A stretch of 64,000 bases of DNA from positions 41,019 to 105,018 of the forward strand of contig CAJTVB010000012.1 in the NCBI GenBank assembly GCA_910579755.1, read 5' to 3'. The stretch is from an uncultured Acetatifactor sp. (GTDB taxonomy: Bacteria > Bacillota > Clostridia > Lachnospirales > Lachnospiraceae). Position numbers and translations under genes: made by a program. Under the pieces are notes generated by a model, which saw only the letters and a list, made by a program, of their open reading frames with translations, made no database searches and had not been told where the DNA came from. Numbering within the stretch: the stretch's first letter is position 1; each line of letters begins with the position of its first letter. Shown here piece after piece: positions 57,503-64,000 of this stretch.

Positions 57503-59798
57503 GTACCGGCAGAACGCAGGTCTCTCCCGCCGCAATATCCACTTCCAGGCTTCTGCCGCGGTAAAGCGCCCTTGTCCGAAGTGCCGAATACGCTGTAATT
57601 CTGCATGCCGTCAAGCTATGTTCCTTCCATTCAAGATCCACCTGCGCATTTCCTCTGATCCGCAGTCCTTTTATACTTCCGCTCTCCCATGCCCTGGGCA
57701 GAGCCGGAAGAAGCACTACCCTTTCCCCACTGCTCTGTATCAGCATCTGGGCAATGGCGGCTGCCGCTCCGAAATTTCCGTCGATCTGAAACGGCGGATG
57801 CCGGTCAAACAGGTTGGGATAGGTAGAACCGGAGAGAAGCTGTTCCAGATTGGCATACGCCTTCTCCCCGTCCCACAGCTTCGCATATAAATTAATGATC
57901 CACGCCCGGCTCCAACCGGTATGCCCCCCGCCCTGGGACAGACGGCTCTCCAGAGTTTTTGCGGCGGCCCGGGCAAGCTCCGGCGTGCCGTCCACAGTGA
58001 TCTGTCCTGAAGGGTGGAGACCGTACAGATGGGAAATATGCCGGTGTCCCGGCTCACACTCTTCGTAATCCTCCACCCATTCCATCAATGTTCCGCGCCC
58101 GCTGATCCGGTCAGGCCGCAGCCCGGCCAGGGCCCGGCGGACCTGCTCCAGAAAATTCTCCTCATTATCAATTCCTGCCTGTCCTTTCCAGGCCTGCTCT
58201 TCCGGATATGCCTTGTGCAAAATCTCCGCAGCCTGCAGGCATTGTCCGAACAGATCCCGAAGAATCTGATTATCCATAGCCGGTCCGTAGGTGACAGCTC
58301 CGCTTTCCCCGCCGGGAAGACGATAGGTATTTTCCGGCGACACAGAGGGACAGGTCACCAAATACCCATCCTTTTCCACCAGAAAATCCAGGAAAAACAA
58401 TGCGGCTTCACACAGAATCGGATAATGCTCTTTCAGAAAGCACGTGTCCAGAGTGTATTCGTAATGATTCCAGATATGGGTGCACAGCCATGCGGCTCCC
58501 ATCACCCAGTAAGTGGCAGGGTACCAGGTGTCCTGAGGAGCACAGTCTCCATGAATGTCCGTATTATGATGGGCCACAAATCCCCTACAGCCGTACATCT
58601 TTCTGGCTGTCTCACTTCCGCTTTCTCTCATTCTGGAGAGCAGGTCAAAAAGAGGCAGATGACATTCTGACAGATTGCAGCATTCAGCCATCCAGTAATT
58701 CATCTCTGTATTGATATTAATAGTATACTTGGAGTCCCAGGGTGGCAGAAAATCCTGGTTCCAGATCCCCTGCAGTGTGGCCGGAAGTCCTCCCGGTCTG
58801 CTGCAGGAAATCATCAGATACCTGCCAAAGTCAAACAGGAGCTTTCCCAGTCCCGGATCCGCCTGACCCTCCCCGGCCATCCGAAGTCTTTCGTCCGCAG
58901 GCAATGCGTCGAAACGCCCGTATCCCTCCAATTCCAGCTCCACCCGTCCATACAGACTCCTGTAATCCTGGACATGGCGCTCCCACAGCTCCGCATAGGA
59001 AAATGCGGATGCCCTTGCAAAAATTTTCTCTGCCCTCTCCTTCAGTGCCAAAAAACGCTCCTCCGAAGATCCCATCCCCCGGACAGTCTCCTTCTGCCAG
59101 GTGGTCGCAGCCGTAAACAGCAGGATCACTTCCTTTGCGTTTTTCACACACAGATTCTGTCCCACTGTCTTCACCTCTCCCCCTGTCTGCAGAGCTCTCA
59201 ATGCAGACAAAAAGGAAATCCCTTCGCTCCCCTGATCTCCATACAAATAGATGGTGTCCCGGCCTGCTCTTCCCACCCGGTCAAAATATTTTCCTCTGCT
59301 CAAATTTGCGCGAAGAGTGATCCTCCCCGGAGGATCTGCGGTAAACCGCATTACCAGACAGTCCTCCGGATGAGAGGCAAATATTTCCCTCCGATAAGCA
59401 ATATCTTCGCTTTCATAAGCCACCCGGACCATCCCGTCTTCCAAATCCAGACTGCGCTCATAATTTTTGATTTTTTCCGAGCCTTCTATTTCAATTCCCA
59501 CATCTCCCAGGGTCTGATAAGGGTTCATGCTGTCAGGACAGCCTGCCGCCGCCATATCCAGCAGCCTCTGCGCCTTCTGAATCTGTCCGCCGAAAACAGC
59601 TTCCCGTATCTCTCCCATATAATCTGCCGCGTCCGGATTGATCCTGTTCCGCTTTCTTCCCAGCCAGACACTCTCCTCGTTGACCTGGATCCGCTCCCGG
59701 TTAACCTTTCCGAAAACCATGGCTCCAACCCGCCCGTTTCCCAACGGCAGGGCCTCTTCCCAATTTTCTGCCGGCTGTCTGTACCATAGCCTGCTCAT
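57486..59798 (-). CDS. Glycoside hydrolase family 95 alpha-L-fucosidase/alpha-L-galactosidase
   Basis: 770 residues. GH95 layout: N-terminal super-beta-sandwich starting MSRLWYRQPAENWEEALPLGNGRVGAMVFGKV (about 1-250), then an (alpha/alpha)6 barrel with PPWDSKYTININTEMNYWMAE, FVAHHNTDIHGDCAPQDTWYP and RHISHLYGLHPSGQI. C-terminal beta domain ends near VLPVLSAFS. GH95 enzymes invert alpha-1,2-linked L-fucose or L-galactose; which one is not readable here. No signal peptide. It is the last gene of the GH31-GH43-GH95 run, 12 bp after the GH43 gene, with GGGAGG before the ATG. In a xylan locus, alpha-L-galactose of cereal glucuronoarabinoxylan side chains is a reasonable substrate. Confidence 0.92.
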   Translation of the reverse strand: MSRLWYRQPAENWEEALPLGNGRVGAMVFGKVNRERIQVNEESVWLGRKRNRINPDAADYMGEIREAVFGGQIQKAQRLLDMAAAGCPDSMNPYQTLGDVGIEIEGSEKIKNYERSLDLEDGMVRVAYESEDIAYRREIFASHPEDCLVMRFTADPPGRITLRANLSRGKYFDRVGRAGRDTIYLYGDQGSEGISFLSALRALQTGGEVKTVGQNLCVKNAKEVILLFTAATTWQKETVRGMGSSEERFLALKERAEKIFARASAFSYAELWERHVQDYRSLYGRVELELEGYGRFDALPADERLRMAGEGQADPGLGKLLFDFGRYLMISCSRPGGLPATLQGIWNQDFLPPWDSKYTININTEMNYWMAECCNLSECHLPLFDLLSRMRESGSETARKMYGCRGFVAHHNTDIHGDCAPQDTWYPATYWVMGAAWLCTHIWNHYEYTLDTCFLKEHYPILCEAALFFLDFLVEKDGYLVTCPSVSPENTYRLPGGESGAVTYGPAMDNQILRDLFGQCLQAAEILHKAYPEEQAWKGQAGIDNEENFLEQVRRALAGLRPDRISGRGTLMEWVEDYEECEPGHRHISHLYGLHPSGQITVDGTPELARAAAKTLESRLSQGGGHTGWSRAWIINLYAKLWDGEKAYANLEQLLSGSTYPNLFDRHPPFQIDGNFGAAAAIAQMLIQSSGERVVLLPALPRAWESGSIKGLRIRGNAQVDLEWKEHSLTACRITAYSALRTRALYRGRSLEVDIAAGETCVLPVLSAFS

Positions 59799-59810
59799 GA
59801 TTACACCTCC

Positions 59811-61253
59811 CTACAGCAAAGCAAAGGACAACAGGCTGGCATTTCCGCCGCCCCGGTACGTCAGATAAATGGCCTGTATCCCGTCGGGTATGGATATGGG
59901 CGCACTGTATTCCTCCCATACATTGGCATATTGCACCTTGATAGATGTCAGAACCTCTCCGTCCCAGGCGGTCCGCACTTCAAATACGCCGTCCGCATAG
60001 CCTCTCACCTTAATGCGGATCTCCCGGACACCCCTGCAGTCAAAATATTTAAAGCCTGCGGTAGCAGAATCCTGAATGTTGCCGATATATCCCGGCTCTT
60101 CATCCCCGTCCCTTCCGTCCTGCATAATTTTAGGAAAACGGTTGTCTCCCACATATATCGATGGAATATCCCGAAACAAATTGCAGGCAATATACGCCGG
60201 GTATTCTCCGGCTCCCGCAAGGGGACCTTTGTTCAGCCCGCAGGAGGTAAGCTCCGCCTGAGGGATCCTGCCGTCAGGAAGGATTTCCAGCCTTTCCGCA
60301 CAGCCCTGCCTGCTGTACCAGGTACCGTTGGTATGACGGTGGTAGAAAATGTACCACTCTCCCGCAATCTCCACCATACTGCCATGATTATTGGCTCCAT
60401 AGGCCATGGGCTGGTCCGCAGGCTTATAGGTGTCCACATGCAGGTCGCAATTACTCACCAGCACCCCGCCGTACACAAAGCCCGAAACAGGACTTTCACT
60501 GACGGCATAGCACAGCTCATGCATAACTGCAGAAGAATAAATGAAATAATATCTGTCCTTAATTTTGCGAATGGATGAGGCCTCAAAAAACTCATGGCCC
60601 TCAAAGCCTGTGCCCTCCCCATATTCACAGCCGGGGACCACAAGCACTGGCTCCTCCAGAATCGTAAGCATGTCCGGCCCCAGCACCGTGGCCATGGCTC
60701 CCTTTCTGGATTTATCTCCCCTGCCGCAGAAGCCTGTATAAAGATAGGTCCTTTCCCCTTCCGTCAGCACCCCAGGATCAAACTGGGGCTGGTCCCCCGG
60801 TCTCTCTCCCAGACGGGTACCGTCCTCATAGTGAACATATCCGTAAAATTCATATTTCCCCGCCGGTGTATCGCACACCGCCACAGACACAATGGACACA
60901 TGATCCAGTACATAATAGAGATAATATCTCCCGTCCGGCCCCACCGTCACATCCGGCGCATAGAGACACATCTTGCCCTCCCTGTTCAGGGGATCCTCAT
61001 TCCTGGGATAAATTACGCCCTCCAGGCGCCAGCTTCCCAGGTCATTTACAGGAGCCGACCAGCACATGTAATCCCCCATGCAAAACACATATCCATTGTA
61101 ATAATCATGGGAGCCATACACATAGACCCGCTCACCGAATACATAGGGCTCCCCGTCCGGTATGTATTCCCAGCTGGGAAGATAGGGATTAAAGGCCTGT
61201 TTCTTTGCAGGCTGCATCTTCATTGGCTGATTTTTTTCAAACTGATTCTCCAT
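59811..61253 (-). CDS. GH43 beta-xylosidase/arabinofuranosidase with C-terminal CBM6-like domain
   Basis: 480 residues. GH43 propeller at about 20-325: Asp in YLPSWEYIPDGEPYVFGERVYV, Asp in CLYAPDVTVGPDGRYYLYY and acid Glu in GHEFFEASSIRKIKDRYYF. The GANNHGSMVEIAGEWYIFYHRHT segment is typical of the group with a C-terminal CBM6-like beta-sandwich, here about 345-480 (YIGNIQDSATAGFKYFDCRGVREIRIKVRGY). Substrate is probably arabinosyl or xylosyl side chains. It overlaps the upstream GH31 gene by 17 bp and precedes GH95 by 12 bp. GGAGG ribosome site. No signal peptide; the MENQFEKNQPMKMQPAKKQ start is hydrophilic. Confidence 0.92.
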   Translation of the reverse strand: MENQFEKNQPMKMQPAKKQAFNPYLPSWEYIPDGEPYVFGERVYVYGSHDYYNGYVFCMGDYMCWSAPVNDLGSWRLEGVIYPRNEDPLNREGKMCLYAPDVTVGPDGRYYLYYVLDHVSIVSVAVCDTPAGKYEFYGYVHYEDGTRLGERPGDQPQFDPGVLTEGERTYLYTGFCGRGDKSRKGAMATVLGPDMLTILEEPVLVVPGCEYGEGTGFEGHEFFEASSIRKIKDRYYFIYSSAVMHELCYAVSESPVSGFVYGGVLVSNCDLHVDTYKPADQPMAYGANNHGSMVEIAGEWYIFYHRHTNGTWYSRQGCAERLEILPDGRIPQAELTSCGLNKGPLAGAGEYPAYIACNLFRDIPSIYVGDNRFPKIMQDGRDGDEEPGYIGNIQDSATAGFKYFDCRGVREIRIKVRGYADGVFEVRTAWDGEVLTSIKVQYANVWEEYSAPISIPDGIQAIYLTYRGGGNASLLSFALL

Positions 61254-63648
61254 ATACTCGCTCCTCCCGCTTTCCGTCTCTATTGATCACAATCACTTTT
61301 TCAAAGCTTCCGGGCCTTCCCTGGGGACCTTCATTCCGAACCCAGTCACCTCGAATTTCGTCGTTCCAGGTCCGGTTTTCCTGCATCTCGCCGTTCCGGA
61401 CCCAATTGTCCTGTATCTCGCCGTTCCGGACCCAATTGTCCTGTATCTCGCCGTTCCAGGTTCGGTTGCCCTGGAGCTGATGGTTCCCTGATTTCCTTGC
61501 GGACAATTTACGCTCCCTCTCATTCCATTCCATGTCAATAACCAGAAATTCTCCCTGCTCATAGCCGTAACCGTCCCCCGCATCCTCATAAAATGAAAAA
61601 GCACCGTCCACCCCTGAATAGACCATAATATTTCTCTGCTCACAGGCTTCCTGCACAGAAAGTATATTGGCCCCGGAACAGTTCCCTGCCGAATTGATCT
61701 TTGCCACAGGAAGAATGCTTCCCTCTCTGACAAACAACGGTATCCTTTCTATGGGTGCCTGGGCATCGATCCACTGCCCGCCCTCAAACCAGGTATTGGT
61801 CCAGAAATCATACCAGCCGTTTCCCCCGGGCAGATAAACGCTTCTCTTTTTGGGAACGTCCCTTAAAGGCTTTGATCCGTTCTCATAATACATAGGCTGC
61901 AGCACGGGACACACCATGATTTGATTTCCGAACAAGTACTGATCTGTGATATTCCACACCTCCCGGTCCTTCGGATATGCAAAAGCCAGCAGCCGGATCA
62001 TAGATTCGTCTTTCAGCCAACAGCTTCCTGCAAGAGAATAAATGTAAGGAAGCAGTTCATAACGAAGACGATTTGCGCAGAGCAACGCATCATAAAACGC
62101 CGCTCCCTGTACATTGTGAAAATGCCAGAGCTCCCTGCGGCAGTCCGTTCCATGCCCCCGAAAAACCGGAAGAAAGCATCCCCATTGATACCATCTTACA
62201 AACAGCTCCCGATAACCCGGATCCTCCGCACACTGATCGTATTCCCCCTTCCAAAACCACATATTCCCGCGTTTTACAAAGAACGCACCGATGTCAACGG
62301 TCCAGAAGGGAAGCCCGCTGGCGGAAAAATGCAGTCCTGCCGCAACCTGTTTTCGTAAAGTCTCCCAGGATGCTTCAATGTCTCCCGACCAGAGAATGGT
62401 TCCATAGCGTTGCTGACCGGTATATGCGCTTCTGGTAAGATTCACCACCCTCTTTTCCCTGCTCACTTTCTGATCCTGGTCCTTCCGTTTTTTCTGGTCC
62501 GCCTGCTCTCCCTGAGCCCTCCGCCTTTCCTGATCCCTCCTCTGCCCCTCATAGACAGCCTGGGCATGATACAGGCTGTACGCATTCATCTTTTCCGCCG
62601 GCAGATGATACCCTGCCATTTGGCAGTATTCCTGATACATCCCCGAAGGCTCCGGTCTCTGAACATGATTCCACTCCGGCGTAAAGGGCTCACTGCTGTC
62701 ACACCACCAGGCATCCACGCCGTGAGAAAACAAGCCTTTTCTGATCTGTTCCCAGTACAGCTCCCTGCCCTGGGGACAAAGTGCATTGTAAATATTGCAG
62801 GCCGGAAGCAAAAGTCCCTTTTCCCGAAACTCTCTGTAATTATCTGTTTCCTCCCCCATATTGGGCCACACGGAGATCATAAAATGTACCTGATTGTCGT
62901 GAAGCTCCTCTATCATACCCGCCGGATCGGGAAAACGATTGGGATCAAAGGTCTTCTGCCCCCACTGGTTCCCCTCCCAGGAGCACCAGTCCAGCACAAT
63001 TCCGTCCAATCCGATCCCTCTTTGCCGATATTCCTTCACTGTGTCCAGAATCTCCGCCGCCGTCTCATAGCGCTCCTGAGACTGTATGTACCCGTAAGCC
63101 CACCTGGGAAGCAGGGCCGCCTTTCCTGTAAGCATCCGATATTTTCGGACAACTCCGTCCATCGTCCCACCATTTATAAAGTAAAAATCCATCTCCGGAT
63201 CGGCTTCCGTATACAAATAAGAGCCGTATATGGTATCACTGAATATCATGGGACTGTATGTATCTGCCAGGATTCCATAGCCCAGAGTAGAAATCAACAT
63301 GGGAACGGCTATTTTCCGGTTGGCCTGATGCAGATAAACCGTCTGGCCCCGCAGAGATCCAAAGCCTTCCTCATGCTGGCCCAGTCCATAAAGCGCCTCC
63401 CCCTCCGCCCATTCCAGATAAAGCCTGGTATGAAAGCTTTTTCCCACCGGTATTCTGGACGCCTCCCTGACCACATCCTTGAGTCCGTCAGGGGTGGCTT
63501 CCTTCTCTACCCGGGTGCCTTCCTCCAGGGTCCTGTAAACCGTAAATTCCTCCAGGCTTCTGCTGTCCTCCTCCCGTTCCTTCAAAAGCCTGCTTCCCTG
63601 CCCGTCATAATAAGCAAAAGATGCAGTCTTCCTGCTCATACTTCGCAT
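61237..63648 (-). CDS. Glycoside hydrolase family 31 enzyme with charged insert and repeat tail
   Basis: 803 residues. N-terminal sandwich ends with YGLGQHEEGFGSLRGQTVYLHQANR. The barrel has RQRGIGLDGIVLDWCSWEGNQWG, nucleophile Asp in VDAWWCDSSEPFTPEW (about residue 320) and acid/base Asp in ILWSGDIEASWETLRKQV (about 425). Probable alpha-xylosidase or alpha-glucosidase. Two unusual parts: a ~35-residue insert of only charged and Gln residues (RRDQERRRAQGEQADQKKRK...) between AVYEG and VVNLTRS, and near the C-terminus four or five 10-residue units such as NGEIQDNWVR. No ribosome site is visible before either ATG (63648, 63639). The upstream DNA is AT-rich and belongs to an IS-like element, so its native leader may be lost. 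First gene of the GH31-GH43-GH95 run. Confidence 0.88.
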   Translation of the reverse strand: MRSMSRKTASFAYYDGQGSRLLKEREEDSRSLEEFTVYRTLEEGTRVEKEATPDGLKDVVREASRIPVGKSFHTRLYLEWAEGEALYGLGQHEEGFGSLRGQTVYLHQANRKIAVPMLISTLGYGILADTYSPMIFSDTIYGSYLYTEADPEMDFYFINGGTMDGVVRKYRMLTGKAALLPRWAYGYIQSQERYETAAEILDTVKEYRQRGIGLDGIVLDWCSWEGNQWGQKTFDPNRFPDPAGMIEELHDNQVHFMISVWPNMGEETDNYREFREKGLLLPACNIYNALCPQGRELYWEQIRKGLFSHGVDAWWCDSSEPFTPEWNHVQRPEPSGMYQEYCQMAGYHLPAEKMNAYSLYHAQAVYEGQRRDQERRRAQGEQADQKKRKDQDQKVSREKRVVNLTRSAYTGQQRYGTILWSGDIEASWETLRKQVAAGLHFSASGLPFWTVDIGAFFVKRGNMWFWKGEYDQCAEDPGYRELFVRWYQWGCFLPVFRGHGTDCRRELWHFHNVQGAAFYDALLCANRLRYELLPYIYSLAGSCWLKDESMIRLLAFAYPKDREVWNITDQYLFGNQIMVCPVLQPMYYENGSKPLRDVPKKRSVYLPGGNGWYDFWTNTWFEGGQWIDAQAPIERIPLFVREGSILPVAKINSAGNCSGANILSVQEACEQRNIMVYSGVDGAFSFYEDAGDGYGYEQGEFLVIDMEWNERERKLSARKSGNHQLQGNRTWNGEIQDNWVRNGEIQDNWVRNGEMQENRTWNDEIRGDWVRNEGPQGRPGSFEKVIVINRDGKREERVYGESV
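61320..61469. repeat. 30-bp minisatellite in the GH31 C-terminus
   Basis: Five consecutive 30-bp units. Those at 61380-61409 and 61410-61439 differ at one position, 61440-61469 and 61350-61379 are diverged, and 61320-61349 is degenerate. The period keeps the frame and encodes 10-residue units (NGEIQDNWVR, NGEMQENRTW, NDEIRGDWVR). Confidence 0.88.
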
Positions 63649-63698
63649 ACTGATATATGCTAAAGAATTATAAAAATCAATTGCTCCGCAAATAAAAA

Positions 63699-63770
63699 TG
63701 GTATAGGCACTCTGTTTTTGCTATAATGAAATTACCCACTAATATCATCAGCAAAAGGAGACCTATACCA
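63699..63770 (+). promoter_or_regulatory. Inverted repeat flanking an internal promoter at an IS-like left end
   Basis: TGGTATAGG (63699-63707) and CCTATACCA (63762-63770) are perfect inverted repeats. A TATAAT (63722-63727) lies between them, and the ribosome site AAAAGGAG (63753-63760) sits next to the right arm. RNA starting at the internal promoter would lack the left arm; RNA read in from outside could fold and hide the ribosome site. This resembles the protection used by IS10/IS50 against readthrough expression. Confidence 0.55.
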
Positions 63771-64000
63771 ATGAAAAGCATAGCAGAAATCTTCGATAAT
63801 AGCAAGGAATTACTTGACAGTATCTCAAATTTTATAGACAAATATATCGGCTCTTCCCTTTTGCGGAAATGTGGCATAACCAAAGTCATTGACAGCGTTA
63901 CGGAAAAACCTACTTTTGAATACGCAGACAACCCGCTTTCCCGTCTCATAGGTACCGTCAAGGAGTCGAAATTTCTTGAAAAATGCGTAAGCGCCACGCA
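63771..64000 (+). CDS. N-terminal part of a probable transposase, cut by window end
   Basis: 76 codons from an ATG with AAAAGGAG 10 nt upstream, running off the right edge. The visible residues start MKSIAEIFDNSKELLDSISN and are AT-rich in codon use, unlike the adjacent glycosidases. No catalytic motif is within view. The identity as a transposase is inferred from the terminal-type inverted repeat around its ribosome site, the internal promoter and the base composition. A short resemblance of IDKYIGSSLLRKC to the start of IS4-type transposases is only suggestive. Confidence 0.45.
   Translation, partial: MKSIAEIFDNSKELLDSISNFIDKYIGSSLLRKCGITKVIDSVTEKPTFEYADNPLSRLIGTVKESKFLEKCVSAT

Noticed and set aside
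61320..61469. CRISPR array reading of the 30-bp repeats
   Set aside because: Units are directly adjacent without spacers and keep the reading frame of the GH31 gene, so it is a coding minisatellite.
63677..63997. 106-residue minus-strand ORF at the right edge
   Set aside because: It is antisense to the plus-strand ORF that has a promoter, ribosome site and inverted repeat; it has no ribosome site of its own.
1..64000. tRNA or rRNA genes
   Set aside because: No gap shows a tRNA-like GTTCGAATC arm with matching acceptor stem, and no rRNA-like sequence was seen; a tRNA search program would be needed to be certain.

Overview
The window looks like chromosomal DNA of a low-to-mid-GC member of the Clostridia, most likely a gut Lachnospiraceae. 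This is inferred from the gene set: YolD-like/Y-family polymerase pair, LytTR two-component system, Amt-PII fusion, and an intracellular glycosidase cluster without signal peptides. It also fits the strong Shine-Dalgarno sites (AGGAGG-type) in front of most genes. Most of the window is GC-rich in codon third positions. A block from about 15.8 to 21.2 kb is visibly AT-richer and looks acquired.

Layout. 0-5.3 kb: the 3' part of a CNNM/CorC-type membrane protein converges on a minus-strand run amidase-pstS-pstC-pstA-pstB (phosphate uptake, no phoU here). 5.3-9 kb: a heterodimeric ABC exporter pair. 9-12.4 kb: hisS-aspS. 12.4-15.7 kb: an SOS-type operon (Y-family polymerase, YolD-like protein, unknown basic protein) behind a promoter with two LexA-type boxes. 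15.7-19.7 kb: a BlaI/BlaR1-like regulator pair and a three-gene ABC transporter with matching operator-like dyads. 19.7-23.4 kb: small accessory genes and decayed fragments, including a helicase remnant fused by deletion to a histidine phosphatase gene. 23.5-27.8 kb: a LytTR response regulator/GHKL kinase pair, then a 54-residue membrane protein and an ABC transporter. 27.7-34.2 kb: purF, an ammonium transporter fused to PII behind an elaborate leader, an NhaC-type antiporter and a MATE exporter. 34.6-36 kb: an FAD/Rieske oxidoreductase.

36.1-63.6 kb is a cytoplasmic plant-glycan degradation region, interrupted only by carB. It has GH43 (four), GH42, GH3, GH31 (two), GH8 (Rex type), GH39, GH95, a duplicated CBM48-CE1 esterase, FucU mutarotase and an AraC regulator. 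Eight genes (GH39 to GH3) form one probable operon from a promoter divergent to the AraC gene down to a clear terminator at 42.84 kb. A second three-gene run (GH31-GH43-GH95) converges on the AraC gene. None of the enzymes has a signal peptide, so they should act on imported oligosaccharides. The combination fits highly substituted arabinoxylan fragments. The window ends in the first codons of an IS-like gene.

The most striking unexplained structure is the roughly 160-nt leader of the Amt-PII gene. It has a promoter, a terminator-like hairpin, a near-duplicate hairpin whose arms can exchange with the first, and a third hairpin beside the ribosome binding site. Other notable signals are a 143-bp repeat with terminal inverted repeats (two full copies and one fragment) and several independent short tandem-repeat expansions in proteins and intergenic DNA.
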